Shown here one piece after another: positions 34,503 through 43,802 of a DNA stretch of 64,000 nucleotides. Made by a program: the position numbers and the translations under genes. Position 1 is the stretch's first letter, and every line of letters begins with the position of its first letter. The stretch is taken from positions 91,287 to 155,286 of the forward strand of contig CAZRCI010000009.1 in assembly GCA_964598535.1 (NCBI GenBank). Direction: 5' to 3'. Origin of the DNA: JALHMI01 sp964598535. Lineage in GTDB: Bacteria > Planctomycetota > Planctomycetia > Pirellulales > PALSA-1355. The notes below the pieces were generated by a model. It had not been told where the DNA came from, searched no databases, and worked only from the letters and a program-made list of their open reading frames with translations.

Positions 34503-36106
34503 CACGCGACTTCCTGCTCGCTGCGCACCAGCAACCAGTTGCCGACGAGCACCGGGTAATTCCAGCTTTGTCCCTCGATGACGCGCCGCCGGGCGAACTC
34601 GGTGAATTTCTGCGGAGAGAGTTCGACGAGAGCGATTTCGCCGGTTTCGGACTGCACCAGAAGCAGGTCGCCCGCGAGCAACACCTGTCCGTGTCCGTAG
34701 CGATTGCGTTTCCAGCGGCGTTTGCCCGTTGCCACTTCCAGGCAGCACAGCATTCCTTCGTCGAGCCCGTAGGCGTGCCCGTCGTGGACGACGGCGCTGG
34801 TCATCTTGGTTTTCAGGTTGTTGTTCTTCCAGAGCGGGGTGACCGTCCACTGACTTCCGTCGAACCGGAACTGCCAGAGCGTGGCGCCGACGCCATAGCC
34901 CTTGGTGAGCAGCAATTTGTCGCCGTCGACCAGGACGGCTTGGGCGACGTTGGGCGACGCGGCGCCTTCTTCTGGCCAGGGATGTTCCCAAAGTAACGTA
35001 CCCGTCCGTGGATCGTGGCCGCTGGTTTTCGTGGCGTTGACGATTACCACCTGCGGCACGCCGCAGAGCGTCACCAGCGCTGGAGACGAATAGCTCGAAG
35101 CGTCGTCGCCGGCGTTCCAGACAAGCTGGCCGTTCTGTTTATCATAGGCGACGAGCGATTTTCCGCCCGAGGCTCCGGCACTGACAATAACGAGATTCTC
35201 ATACACCAGCGGTGAGCCGCTTTTTCCCCACTGGGGCGGCGTGGCGCCGGTTTCGGTGACGACATTGTGTTGCCAGACGACCTTGCCGGTAGCGCCGTCG
35301 AGACAGTGCAAGTGTCCTATCGCTCCCAGGGCATAGACATGACCATCGTCGATCGAGGGGGTCGCTCGCGGGCCGATGCCGGCCAACGTTTCGTGAAAGC
35401 GGACCGGTGTGGCCTGGGCCCACATTAGCTTGCCGTCGTTCAGGTTGTAGCAGGTGACGAGTTCCTCTGCACCGCGCTGTTCCTGGGTCACGCCGTAGCC
35501 GCCCACGACGGCAAAGCTCGACCAACCGGCTCCGATCGGCTGGCGCCAGCGCAAGGTTGGCGCTTGTGCGTTCCAGTCGCGCGCAAGCTGCACGGTGGGG
35601 TAGACCGCCGTGCGGAGAGGTCCTAAGAACTGTGGCGCGTCGGTGGGGGTGGTCGTCCGCAGGTCGACGTCGGCGCCGACGGCGGCACTCTGCGCGTCGG
35701 GCAGGGTTTCGTCCGCCCTTGATGCCCAACGCCAATTGAGCTGGAGCCCGATGTCGCCCGACACACGTTCGATTCGAACCAGCGCCGCGAGCAAGGCCAC
35801 GAGCACCCCGCCGACGATGCCGACGCGCCGGCGGAGTGAATAAGGGGCGGGCGAGAGCACCACGAACCAGAGAAAGATCAGGATGGTGCCGAGCACGACG
35901 ATCGATTTCTTGGTCAGTTGAATCTCTGCCGGCGGAACGATTTCAGCGCTATCGAGATATTGGGCAAGGCCCAAGCCGAGCACTTCGAAGGCAATGATTC
36001 CGAGGGGAAACCACCGGGCAAAACGTGGCCAACGGCTCGATAACGGCGCTGCCGACCGGGCTTGCGATTGAGAGTCATCGATAATTGCCGGATCATCCTG
36101 GGACAT
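34451..36106 (-). CDS. Membrane-anchored PQQ-like beta-propeller
   Basis: 551 residues. Three hydrophobic segments fill residues 30-115 (FPLGIIAFEVLGLGLAQYL, KKSIVVLGTILIFLWFVVLS, VGIVGGVLVALLAALV), so the protein is anchored in the inner membrane. The rest is an extracytoplasmic propeller: FLGPLRTAVYP, LRWRQPIG, GKLMWAQATP, GKVVWQHN, GQLVWNAGD, GTLLWEHPW, GKRRWKRN. Each shows the W-containing blade pattern of PQQ-binding-like repeats. Catalytic residues of quinoprotein dehydrogenases were not seen. It may be a scaffold. The 3' end overlaps the convergent acyltransferase-like gene by 52 bp. It starts 44 bp or so after the large haem protein's stop, on the same strand. Confidence 0.8.
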   Translation of the reverse strand: MSQDDPAIIDDSQSQARSAAPLSSRWPRFARWFPLGIIAFEVLGLGLAQYLDSAEIVPPAEIQLTKKSIVVLGTILIFLWFVVLSPAPYSLRRRVGIVGGVLVALLAALVRIERVSGDIGLQLNWRWASRADETLPDAQSAAVGADVDLRTTTPTDAPQFLGPLRTAVYPTVQLARDWNAQAPTLRWRQPIGAGWSSFAVVGGYGVTQEQRGAEELVTCYNLNDGKLMWAQATPVRFHETLAGIGPRATPSIDDGHVYALGAIGHLHCLDGATGKVVWQHNVVTETGATPPQWGKSGSPLVYENLVIVSAGASGGKSLVAYDKQNGQLVWNAGDDASSYSSPALVTLCGVPQVVIVNATKTSGHDPRTGTLLWEHPWPEEGAASPNVAQAVLVDGDKLLLTKGYGVGATLWQFRFDGSQWTVTPLWKNNNLKTKMTSAVVHDGHAYGLDEGMLCCLEVATGKRRWKRNRYGHGQVLLAGDLLLVQSETGEIALVELSPQKFTEFARRRVIEGQSWNYPVLVGNWLLVRSEQEVACYELPVASPSPAGVVSP

Positions 36107-36149
36107 GCTGGCGTTCCATCGTCAGGTTCTAGCCGGTGGGGCAAACTTG

Positions 36150-39100
36150 CTACTTGTTCAGCGCGTCGCCGCCGAGCGTCTTTAGGTATGCGTATAAATC
36201 GGCGATCTGCCGGTCCGTCAGCGGATCGAGCAGCCCGGTTGGCATCAGCGACTGGTTGCTGGGGCGCATGGCCGCCGCTTCGGTGCTCGTGACGCGGACC
36301 GTTTGGTCCGGACCTGTCTGCAAGAGTGTGCTCTCGGGCGATTCATAGACGACGATCCCATGATATACCTGGCCCGCATCGGTGGCGAGCAGCGTCGTCC
36401 GATAGGCGGCCGACACTTCGAGATTGGGATCGAGAATGGCCGTGAACAGATCATCTCTGGACATGCGAGTAACGGCGCCTTTCAGATCGGGGCCAAGCCG
36501 GCCATTCTGCTGGTGGCAACGGTGGCAGGATCGGAGCTCGAACACCTGCCGCCCGGCGTTTGCATCGCCGGCGTCCCAATCGATCAAGGCTGATCGTTCG
36601 CGCCAAGCTGCCAGATCGGTGCTCGATGTGGCTTTGAGCCGCGCATACTCCGCAGGATAGTAACCGGCGAGCGTTTCATACCATCCAATCCATTGCTTGG
36701 TCGGGTCTGGATCCCATTCGACGTCGGCGCCGTCCTCCGTCCAGAATTCCAGCAGCCGCATCAGCGCCGTGCGCGGTTCGGGTTGCTTACCGAGTGAACA
36801 GGCGTGCTTCAAGGCGCGCAGGGCGGCCGTCAATTCTGTTGTCGTATGCGCGACCCCCAAGGCGGGAAGCGCGTAGGCGATTTGCTCGACGACCTGTGGT
36901 TGCGGAGAGCCGAGGGCCTCTATGAATTTGTCGCGGTCCTGGGGCTCTGGGCGTTGGGCCAACGCGAGAACAACGGCATCGCGCAGCGCGGGCTGCACCC
37001 AGTAAGGACGCAGCACGGGCGCTGCCTCAGTGGCCGGTAGTTGGGCGATAAGAGCAACGAGCTCGGCGGTGGGGGGCACCTCCGCGGCTTCCAATCGCTT
37101 CCACAGCGCCCGCGTCGCGGCTGCCCGTAGCTCCGCGGGCAGCTTCTCGACGAAGATTGTCTGTCCAGGATGTGCGAGCAGTTCGCTACTTGCGATGACT
37201 TTGGCCAGATTCGGATCGCGTTTGAGGAGTTCGTCGCAGGCTTCGCCCACGCGGTCGGGCCAATTGCGGCTGGTAAATTTCTCGGCCCGAGACAACTTAG
37301 GATGCAACGTCAGCAAGCACCTGGCGCAGGCGGCCGTGAACTCAGAGGGCCGCTTGCCTGGGATTAGGGACGCCACGATTAAATAGTGAATGTCGTCTTC
37401 CACGGTGCTGTTGGCGGTCCATTGGACAGCCAGCGAGTCGAGCAGATTGCTGCTCGACGATGCGAGCATACCCAACAAGCGAGCCAGTTCACGATCGAGT
37501 TCGGCGTTGCCGGTCGGGAATGCGGGGCTCAACCGGTCGCTCACCGCCGAGCGTCGAGCCGGCTCGAGTGCAGCAAGGTCTTGTGCCTGATAGCCGGCGT
37601 ACACTTCCGCAGCTCCGGCCTGTAAACGAATATCGCCCAGGGCAAGCTGCATCAGACGCACCGCCTCGGCTCGCAACGAGGCATCCTCGGAGGGCGCCCC
37701 AGCGATTTCGATGCAACGCTCGAATTGTTCGGACGATAGCCTCGGTGTTTTGTTCTGCAATGCGACCCACGTTCGCGCTAATTTCAGGCGACGGGCATCG
37801 TCGGGTAGGCGGGCGGTACGCAAGAAATGCTCGTAGCTGGCTGAACCTGAGCCACGGGCCACGTTGATGGCCGCCGCCCGAACTCTTCGGACGGGATGGT
37901 TCAGGCCATCTGTCCAGGCGGGTTGTGGCTCGACCGATTTATCGAGGGAGGCGCACGTGGCAAGCGCCTCCCATGCGAAACGTTTGACGTCAGGGGCGTC
38001 GTCGCTGGTGAGCTTTGCAAGAATCGGCAGCGACTCGCGTTCGTACGAACTCCGGCCAAGCGCCCATGCAATTCGGGCTCGGAGTTGTGCGTCGGCGGAG
38101 GGCAATGCTTGCGTCGCCTCAGACGGCCTGAGACCTTCGAAGAGTTCGACCAGGATCTCGGTCGCCCGCATCCGTTCGGCGGTCGAGAGTTTCTGGTTGG
38201 CTAGGGCCGCAACGAACGTGTCCCGCCCTAGAGAATTTGCCTGCGGCGTCCAGACGGTGCGCGACCAACTGGCCAGTGGTTGGTCTGCAGTGAGCACCTG
38301 GTGCAAGGCCACGGTAGGAGCGTGAGCGCGTTCGGCGTTTCGATAACGAATTCGAAACACGGCTCCCTGCGTGTGACGGCCGCCGATGGCCACGAACAGG
38401 TCGCCGTCGGGCCCCACGGCGAGATCGCAAGGGGCGAAGCCCGCGTCGCCGGTGGTTTCAAGGAAGACTTCGGGCTGTCCAAACCCTGACGCGTCATTGT
38501 TCTGAGGCACATAGTAGATCCGTCCGAATGTCCAGCAGGCGGCGAAGGCTCCGCCGCGATAGTGCCGTGGGAATTGACGGTGCCGATAGACGACCAACCC
38601 TGTGGGCGATCCGCGGCCAAATTCGGCCGCGCGTTCGACATTGTCGAAGAACGACTGGGGGCGATTCCATGACTGTGCCCAGCCCTTGAGCAACCAGCCG
38701 TGTTCGCGACCTTGAGCAACGTCGAACATCCGCGTCGGCGCGTACCAGGGTAAGTGATGGTCGCGTTCGCCGTCAGAGTCAACGGTGAGCAACCAGCCGG
38801 CGGCCGTGAAGTCGATGTCGTAAGGATTACGAAAGCCATGAGAAAAAACGTCGAGCACACGGCCCTCGGGCGAAAATCGAACCACGCCTCCCGAGTGCGG
38901 TTGTTTTACCGGCGAAGTTGCGAGCATCGCGTGCTCGGCCGAAATGCCCGCGTCGTTGCCGCACACGAGATAGTAGCAGCCGTCCGGACCGCGAATGATT
39001 CCGTTGGCGCCGTGCTCCGGATGTTCGAGCCTGGTCCAGGTTTCGAGATCGCCGTCGGCCAGGCCGTCGCCATCTCGATCGCGCAGGCGATGGACGCCGT

Positions 39101-39467
39101 GGTCGCCGGTGCAGATCAGGTCGTTGCCGTCGAAATACATGCCATGAGCACCGCTCTCCGGACGATTGGAAAAGAGCGTCGTGCGGTCGGCGCGGCCGTC
39201 GTGATCGTCATCGTGGAGGATTTTTACATAGCCGGCTCCGGCCACAACCACCCGGCCGTGCGCGTCGATCGTCAGGGAGTGGATGTTGCTTGCGAGCGAA
39301 TCGTCAGCGTATCGCGAAACTTCAAAGCCGTGGGGCACGCGAATGCCCAGATCGTCACCGAGACACACGGCGGATAAGGCAGAGCCTGACGCCAGGATGG
39401 CAGTGACGAGGAATTTCGCGGCGGCCGTCGTGTAAGACATGGCGTGGTGATTCGTGGCGTTGCGCAT
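36150..39467 (-). CDS. PVC-type haem-binding CxxCH protein (membrane-bound dehydrogenase-like)
   Basis: 1105 residues with a signal sequence (a start at Met10 is equally likely). The N-terminal half is an NHL/propeller of the type found in planctomycete 'putative membrane-bound dehydrogenases': GFEVSRYADD, ITTDAHGR-like and DHDGRADRTT calcium-like loops, HGFRNPYDIDF, AACWTFGRIYY. The middle (about 450-880) is a set of HEAT-like helical repeats. A single cytochrome c motif CHRCH lies near residues 978-982, followed by GRLGPDLKG and a conserved SLMPTGLLDPLTDRQIADLYAYL ending (in two parts), where Met can be the second haem ligand. Such proteins are abundant in planctomycetes; substrates are mostly unknown. 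The propeller gene at 36106 follows closely and may be co-transcribed. Confidence 0.9.
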   Translation of the reverse strand: MRNATNHHAMSYTTAAAKFLVTAILASGSALSAVCLGDDLGIRVPHGFEVSRYADDSLASNIHSLTIDAHGRVVVAGAGYVKILHDDDHDGRADRTTLFSNRPESGAHGMYFDGNDLICTGDHGVHRLRDRDGDGLADGDLETWTRLEHPEHGANGIIRGPDGCYYLVCGNDAGISAEHAMLATSPVKQPHSGGVVRFSPEGRVLDVFSHGFRNPYDIDFTAAGWLLTVDSDGERDHHLPWYAPTRMFDVAQGREHGWLLKGWAQSWNRPQSFFDNVERAAEFGRGSPTGLVVYRHRQFPRHYRGGAFAACWTFGRIYYVPQNNDASGFGQPEVFLETTGDAGFAPCDLAVGPDGDLFVAIGGRHTQGAVFRIRYRNAERAHAPTVALHQVLTADQPLASWSRTVWTPQANSLGRDTFVAALANQKLSTAERMRATEILVELFEGLRPSEATQALPSADAQLRARIAWALGRSSYERESLPILAKLTSDDAPDVKRFAWEALATCASLDKSVEPQPAWTDGLNHPVRRVRAAAINVARGSGSASYEHFLRTARLPDDARRLKLARTWVALQNKTPRLSSEQFERCIEIAGAPSEDASLRAEAVRLMQLALGDIRLQAGAAEVYAGYQAQDLAALEPARRSAVSDRLSPAFPTGNAELDRELARLLGMLASSSSNLLDSLAVQWTANSTVEDDIHYLIVASLIPGKRPSEFTAACARCLLTLHPKLSRAEKFTSRNWPDRVGEACDELLKRDPNLAKVIASSELLAHPGQTIFVEKLPAELRAAATRALWKRLEAAEVPPTAELVALIAQLPATEAAPVLRPYWVQPALRDAVVLALAQRPEPQDRDKFIEALGSPQPQVVEQIAYALPALGVAHTTTELTAALRALKHACSLGKQPEPRTALMRLLEFWTEDGADVEWDPDPTKQWIGWYETLAGYYPAEYARLKATSSTDLAAWRERSALIDWDAGDANAGRQVFELRSCHRCHQQNGRLGPDLKGAVTRMSRDDLFTAILDPNLEVSAAYRTTLLATDAGQVYHGIVVYESPESTLLQTGPDQTVRVTSTEAAAMRPSNQSLMPTGLLDPLTDRQIADLYAYLKTLGGDALNK

Positions 39468-39541
39468 CGCTTCATGCTAGCCACGCCACGCCGTCACCTC
39501 AACCGGGCCAATTGCCGAGCCAGTAAAGCTGTGCCGGCGAG

Positions 39542-40177
39542 CTACAGCGGACCGCCGAAGCCGATTCCCCAAGAAACGCCTCGTCGCGGATAGGGACGAT
39601 AATAGCAGGGGGCCGGGTAATAGACCGGAGCTGGCACGACGTAGGGCGGCGCCACCATGACCGGCGCACCATAAGCCGCTGGCGCCGCGGCAACAGGCGG
39701 CGGGGCTTGCATCGCCTGCATCACGCGGGGGCTTACGCCTTGTTGTTGCAGCGCAATCAGATCGGCCGCTTGAATCGGCGCCGCCATGCCGTGCGACTGG
39801 ACGAATGTGACGATCACATCCTCGCTCAGCCCGGCGCGGGTCATGGAGATCACGTCGGCAATGGTGACCGCGCCAGTCGGGGCAGGGCGTCCGAGACGAG
39901 CTTCGATTTCGGCGCGATTCTGAGCTTCGATCTCGTCGAGGCTACCGCCGACCGCCGCGCCGCTGAGGGCGCCAACGCCTGCGCCAATCGCCGCGCCGGC
40001 GCCTGTATTGCCGACGGCATTTCCGACGATCGCGCCCAGTCCCGCGCCGCCAAGGCCGCCGATGACGGCGCCCTTTTCGGAGCGATAGGGGGTGCTGCAG
40101 CCTTGAGAGAACAGGGAGAGGCCTGCGACAAGCAGAAGTAGTAGCGCGATACGGAGCGTGACGCGGGAGGCAAACAT
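39542..40177 (-). CDS. Glycine-zipper lipoprotein
   Basis: 211 residues from ATG at 40177, which puts a lipoprotein signal (RIALLLLLVAGLSLFSQGC) at the start; an upstream start would add 31 residues. After Cys comes SEKGAVIGGLGGAGLGAIVG followed by GAGAAIGAGVGALSGAAVGG, a classical glycine-zipper that can insert in or span a membrane. The middle region (VTIADVISMTRAGLSEDVIVTF, in two parts) recurs in planctomycete lipoproteins and looks helical. The tail is Pro/Tyr/Ala-rich and probably exposed. Expected in the outer membrane or periplasm. Role unknown; the gene is solitary. Confidence 0.75.
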   Translation of the reverse strand: MFASRVTLRIALLLLLVAGLSLFSQGCSTPYRSEKGAVIGGLGGAGLGAIVGNAVGNTGAGAAIGAGVGALSGAAVGGSLDEIEAQNRAEIEARLGRPAPTGAVTIADVISMTRAGLSEDVIVTFVQSHGMAAPIQAADLIALQQQGVSPRVMQAMQAPPPVAAAPAAYGAPVMVAPPYVVPAPVYYPAPCYYRPYPRRGVSWGIGFGGPL

Positions 40178-40399
40178 TGGGGGGGAGACCTTTCGAGCCG
40201 GTGTGCGCTGAAAGCGCGGCTTCAATTGGCAACGTGGGGTTGGGGCGGGATCGTCGAAGAAATCGTGCATCTCGTCAAGACAGGCCGACGCATTTCGCGC
40301 GGCAGCATCCCCAGGAGATGCTGGCAGAAGCGAGCCAGCAAGCGGTTTGGATGACGCTGGCTGTCGTCAATTTGGCCGCTGGCCGTGAGGCGTGGTGGC

Positions 40400-41560
40400 T
40401 CAATCCGAGTGCTCGGCCCGCCACTGCGTCCACTTTTTGAAGGCGGCGATGCGAGTTTCGTCGTCTTCGAGACCTAAAGTTCCCACTTGAAAGACGGTGG
40501 GCCCATACTCCTGCACGTTGTGGTAGCCATATTCCGTCAGGCTTTGCCCGGTGATATGCAGGGCGGCCGCAAGCGCCACGTCGCGCAATTGCAGGTCGAC
40601 CTGCCGCGGGGGATTGTCGACCTGGACCTGGCCGAGGACGGTGGCGTCTTGCAGGTACTTTTCAACGAGCGACAGGTCGTCGCGATCGCCGAATCGGGCG
40701 ATCATCATCATCGACAATTGCTTGGAACCTGGTAGGCTGTCCTTGGCATCCAACACCCGGCTGGCGATCGCCATCGTCTCGGGCTTGAGTTCCAGTTGGG
40801 CGGCCAGCGTCAGGTTTTGATTGGTCATAGCGGGGGTCGTATCGCGAGCGATCCAACGGCCGACCATTTTTTTCAACAGCCCCGGCCACATCGGCGAATT
40901 TAGATTGCCGCGGTAGGTTGCCTGCACGACGTAAGGATACACGTGCAGACAGCCGTCCTCACCGGCTTCGACCGCGTCGGCCGCGCCCACGAACAGCAAC
41001 GCGGACAGCGTTCCCAGATTCGTCAGCGACTCGCGCCGGCCATCGATAATTTCCCGCAGCCGGTCGTTGAGCAGCGCGGTAGCTCGATCTGGCCCTGTCG
41101 CGACAGCTTCGAGCAGTTCGGGCTCGCAGCGCTGCATCTCGACGAATAGCTGGCGGGCGGCTCGATGATCGCCGTAGATGGCCGCAAACTGATCCCAACC
41201 CGGAAGCGTCAGGCTCGAGGTTGCATCGGCGCGAGCAAAGGCTTCGAGCCGTTGTTCGAAGTCGCTCGCCAGTACGGTCGACAACACATTGCGCGCGCGA
41301 ACACGGACCTCCGCGTCCGGAGAATGAATGGCCTGTTCCAATGCCGATCGAGTATCGATGCCGATGGCGATCAGATTGCGTGAAGCTTTTTCTCGTTCGG
41401 CAAACTCCGCCGCCCCTAGACGCTCGATCAGGGCCCCGATTTGCTGGGGTGTGGCGATTGGAATGTTGCGGTGAGGCGGATTGTCACCCCAGGCGGACGC
41501 CATGGGAAGCAGTGTCGCACCACCCGCGAGAAGATGCATGAATTGCCGAGCCACGATCAA
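40400..41560 (-). CDS. Secreted HEAT-like repeat protein, hypothetical
   Basis: 386 residues with a likely signal peptide (cleavage near SAWG-DN, residue 26). Residues 38-100 form a HEAT-like pair: IGALIERLGAAEFAEREKAS, then SPDAEVRVRARNVLSTVL. The remainder is helical with no recognised family, and contains GEDGCLHVYPYVVQATYRG and a GDRDDLSLVEKYLQD block. The arrangement resembles planctomycete proteins that monitor degradation of a HEAT scaffold, but function is unknown. It is solitary, with the glycine-zipper lipoprotein downstream after about 220 bp and the repeat-bearing intergenic region upstream. Confidence 0.55.
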   Translation of the reverse strand: MIVARQFMHLLAGGATLLPMASAWGDNPPHRNIPIATPQQIGALIERLGAAEFAEREKASRNLIAIGIDTRSALEQAIHSPDAEVRVRARNVLSTVLASDFEQRLEAFARADATSSLTLPGWDQFAAIYGDHRAARQLFVEMQRCEPELLEAVATGPDRATALLNDRLREIIDGRRESLTNLGTLSALLFVGAADAVEAGEDGCLHVYPYVVQATYRGNLNSPMWPGLLKKMVGRWIARDTTPAMTNQNLTLAAQLELKPETMAIASRVLDAKDSLPGSKQLSMMMIARFGDRDDLSLVEKYLQDATVLGQVQVDNPPRQVDLQLRDVALAAALHITGQSLTEYGYHNVQEYGPTVFQVGTLGLEDDETRIAAFKKWTQWRAEHSD

Positions 41561-41801
41561 CCTCCTAAGGGGCGCTCACCCCGCCTGGAGCCATTGTATC
41601 TTATTGTATCGCCGTCGGCTTGCGCGATAAAGCTCGACACGGTCGAGCCGTGCCGAGGGCGGGGGCAGGCATGGGCGACCATGCTCCGGGAGATCGAAAA
41701 GGAAGCCATCGCTGTGCGGTTAACCTTGGAGCGGACGGGACGCGAGGTAGCTAGTGGAGCGTCCTACTCTGAATTCAATCGGAGCACGCGTAATTACTGT
41801 C

Positions 41802-41840
41802 AAACGCGCAAGCGATTTGGCACAAACAAGTAAGCTACTG
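41802..41840 (+). repeat. Repeat block R2, copy 2
   Basis: Starts AAACGCGCAAGCGATTTGG and ends CAAGTAAGCTACTG. It resembles 14287-14325 in the same orientation and 63846-63875 in the opposite one. It lies 43 bp before R1 copy 2. Confidence 0.75.
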
Positions 41841-41883
41841 GTCCCAGTGCAATGGAACCGGAAAATGAAACGAGAACCGAGCA

Positions 41884-42042
41884 CTAGCAGGCTGGCTGAA
41901 AAAATCCGTCGTGAACTTTTTCAGCCTCGCGAAGTGCGGAGGTGAACTCCGCACCGCTCGCAAAATAACGACTTACGTCGCTATTTTGAGATCGTCTCCG
42001 TGCGATCTTATCAGGTCGCGGAGTTTTTTCGCAGCCTGCTAG
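41884..42042 (+). mobile_element. MITE-like element R1, complete copy with terminal inverted repeats
   Basis: Begins CTAGCAGGCTG and ends CAGCCTGCTAG; the ends are imperfect inverted repeats of about 24 bp (both running through a GAAAAAA tract to TCCG). Internal hairpins include GTGCGGAG/CTCCGCAC and ACGAC/GTCGT. About 159 bp, no coding capacity, so it would need a transposase from elsewhere. No target-site duplication is obvious. It ends 83 bp before the fucose-isomerase-like start. Confidence 0.75.
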
Positions 42043-42125
42043 CGTTTTGCGGACCCTTGGCGTAATCTCGTGCTACATCCACTGACACAACCCAAGTACG
42101 TTTTCTCCGCGGAGTTCGAAGTCGC

Positions 42126-43790
42126 ATGGCGGACTACACGCTTCCCACGCTTTCTAAGCCCGAACGCGTCAAAAAGAACCAGGTGCTGCTGGTCGCCAGC
42201 GGCGACTTGCGGCTCTCGGCCAACCAGAAGTGCTGGCCCGCCCAGGCCGAGATGGAAAAGGCCCTCGCCAAGGCCGTCGCCGACGCCGGCTACGAGCTCG
42301 TTCGGGCTCATCCCTACAAGCCCGTCGAGAAGCACGGTTTTCTCGGCTCGCAGCGCGAGGGTATCGAAGCGTTCCGCAAGATCGATCCGCAGGCCAGGCT
42401 CATCGTGGCCGAAGCCGTCTGGCAATATTCGCACCACGTGCTGCCGGGCCTGCTCACGCACGAGGGACCGGTGCTCACGGTGGCCAACTGGTCGGGCACC
42501 TGGCCGGGTTTGGTCGGCATGCTCAACCTCAACGGGTCGCTGACCAAGGCTGGGCGCAAGTATTCGACCCTGTGGAGTGAGGACTTCACCGACAAATTCT
42601 TTACCCGCGGGCTGGCTACGTGGCTCGAAAAGGGAACGCTCCGCCATCGCACGCCTCACGTGCGGCCGCTGGCGGACGTAAGCCTGCCGGCCAAGGAGCG
42701 CAAGCTCGGCGCGGCGCTCGCCGCTCAACTCCAGCGTGAAAAGGCCATTCTGGGCGTTTTCGACGAAGGCTGCATGGGCATGTTCAACGCGATCATTCCC
42801 GACCACCTGCTGCATCCCACCGGCTGCTTCAAGGAACGGCTCAGCCAGTCGGCCCTCTACTATGAAACAACGCAGGTCAGCGACGCTGAAGCCCTGGGCG
42901 TGCGCAAATGGCTGGAGTCGCGCGGGCTGAAGTTCGTCACCGGTCCCAAGCACGAAGAACATCTGACCGCCGAGCAGATTCTCAAACAGTGCAAAATGTA
43001 CATTGCCGCCGTGCGCCTGGCGGACGACTTCGGTTGCGACGCGATCGGCATTCAATACCAGCAAGGTTTGAAAGACCTGCTACCGGCCAGCGACCTGGTC
43101 GAAGGCACGCTCAACAACGCCGACCGTCCGCCCGTCAAAACTCGCGATGGCAAGCGCACGATCCGCGCTGGCGAGCCCATCGTTCATTTCAACGAAGTCG
43201 ACGAGTGCGCCGGCCTGGACGGCCTGCTTACCTACCGCGTGCACAAGGCGATGGGGCAGCCTGTCGAAAACACCCTGCATGACGTCCGCTGGGGCGATTG
43301 GGACCAGAGCGGCACGGTGCAGGATTACGTCTGGGTACTGCTTATCAGCGGCTCGGCCCCGCCGGCCCACTTCATCGGCGGCTGGAAAGGCGCCTCCAGC
43401 GAACGCCAGCCCGCCATGTACTTTCCCTCGGGCGGCGGCACGCTCAAAGGTATTTCCAAGCCGGGTGAAATCGTCTGGTCGCGCGTCTACATCGAGCGCG
43501 ACCGGCTCTCGATGGACATAGGCCGGGCCGGCGTCGTGGAACTGCCCGAGGCCGAAACCCAGCGCCGCTGGCAAGCCACCACGCCCGAGTGGCCGATCAT
43601 GCACGCCGTGACTTACGGCGTTACACGTGACCAGTTCATGGCCCGCCATAAAGCCAATCACATTCAAGTGGCTTATGCCAACAGCGCGGCCGAAGCCGAT
43701 CGAGCGCTAGCCGCTAAAGCCTCGCTGGCCGCGGCCCTGGGGCTGGATGTTTATGTCTGCGGTACCCGTGCCGGCGGAAAGAGTTGGTAG
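42126..43790 (+). CDS. L-fucose/arabinose isomerase family protein
   Basis: 554 residues, slightly shorter than FucI of enteric bacteria (about 590). The order of motifs fits L-fucose isomerase: an N-terminal domain with VLLVASGDLRLS and VANWSGTWPGLVGMLNLNGS (in two parts), a central domain with FDEGCMGMFNAIIPDHLL, where Glu is a metal ligand candidate, and DDFGCDAIGIQYQQG; the last domain has VHFNEVDECAGLDGLLTYRV, whose Glu/Asp also suit Mn2+ binding. Reaction expected: L-fucose to L-fuculose or a related aldose-ketose step. Fuculose kinase and aldolase are not nearby. A MITE-like repeat sits in its upstream region. Sugar specificity is uncertain. Confidence 0.85.
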   Translation: MADYTLPTLSKPERVKKNQVLLVASGDLRLSANQKCWPAQAEMEKALAKAVADAGYELVRAHPYKPVEKHGFLGSQREGIEAFRKIDPQARLIVAEAVWQYSHHVLPGLLTHEGPVLTVANWSGTWPGLVGMLNLNGSLTKAGRKYSTLWSEDFTDKFFTRGLATWLEKGTLRHRTPHVRPLADVSLPAKERKLGAALAAQLQREKAILGVFDEGCMGMFNAIIPDHLLHPTGCFKERLSQSALYYETTQVSDAEALGVRKWLESRGLKFVTGPKHEEHLTAEQILKQCKMYIAAVRLADDFGCDAIGIQYQQGLKDLLPASDLVEGTLNNADRPPVKTRDGKRTIRAGEPIVHFNEVDECAGLDGLLTYRVHKAMGQPVENTLHDVRWGDWDQSGTVQDYVWVLLISGSAPPAHFIGGWKGASSERQPAMYFPSGGGTLKGISKPGEIVWSRVYIERDRLSMDIGRAGVVELPEAETQRRWQATTPEWPIMHAVTYGVTRDQFMARHKANHIQVAYANSAAEADRALAAKASLAAALGLDVYVCGTRAGGKSW

Positions 43791-43802
43791 CCGAAAGACT
43801 CG

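Larger units (their letters stand above)
41561..42125. other. Intergenic region with the most complete composite repeat
   Basis: About 565 bp between the HEAT-like protein (minus) and the fucose-isomerase-like gene (plus). Repeat blocks at 41802-41840 and 41884-42042 fill its right part. The left 240 bp shows nothing recognisable. Confidence 0.6.

Noticed and set aside
42039..43064. 341-residue minus-strand frame opposite the fucose-isomerase-like gene
   Set aside because: The plus-strand isomerase motifs are unmistakable; the antisense frame has no recognisable features.
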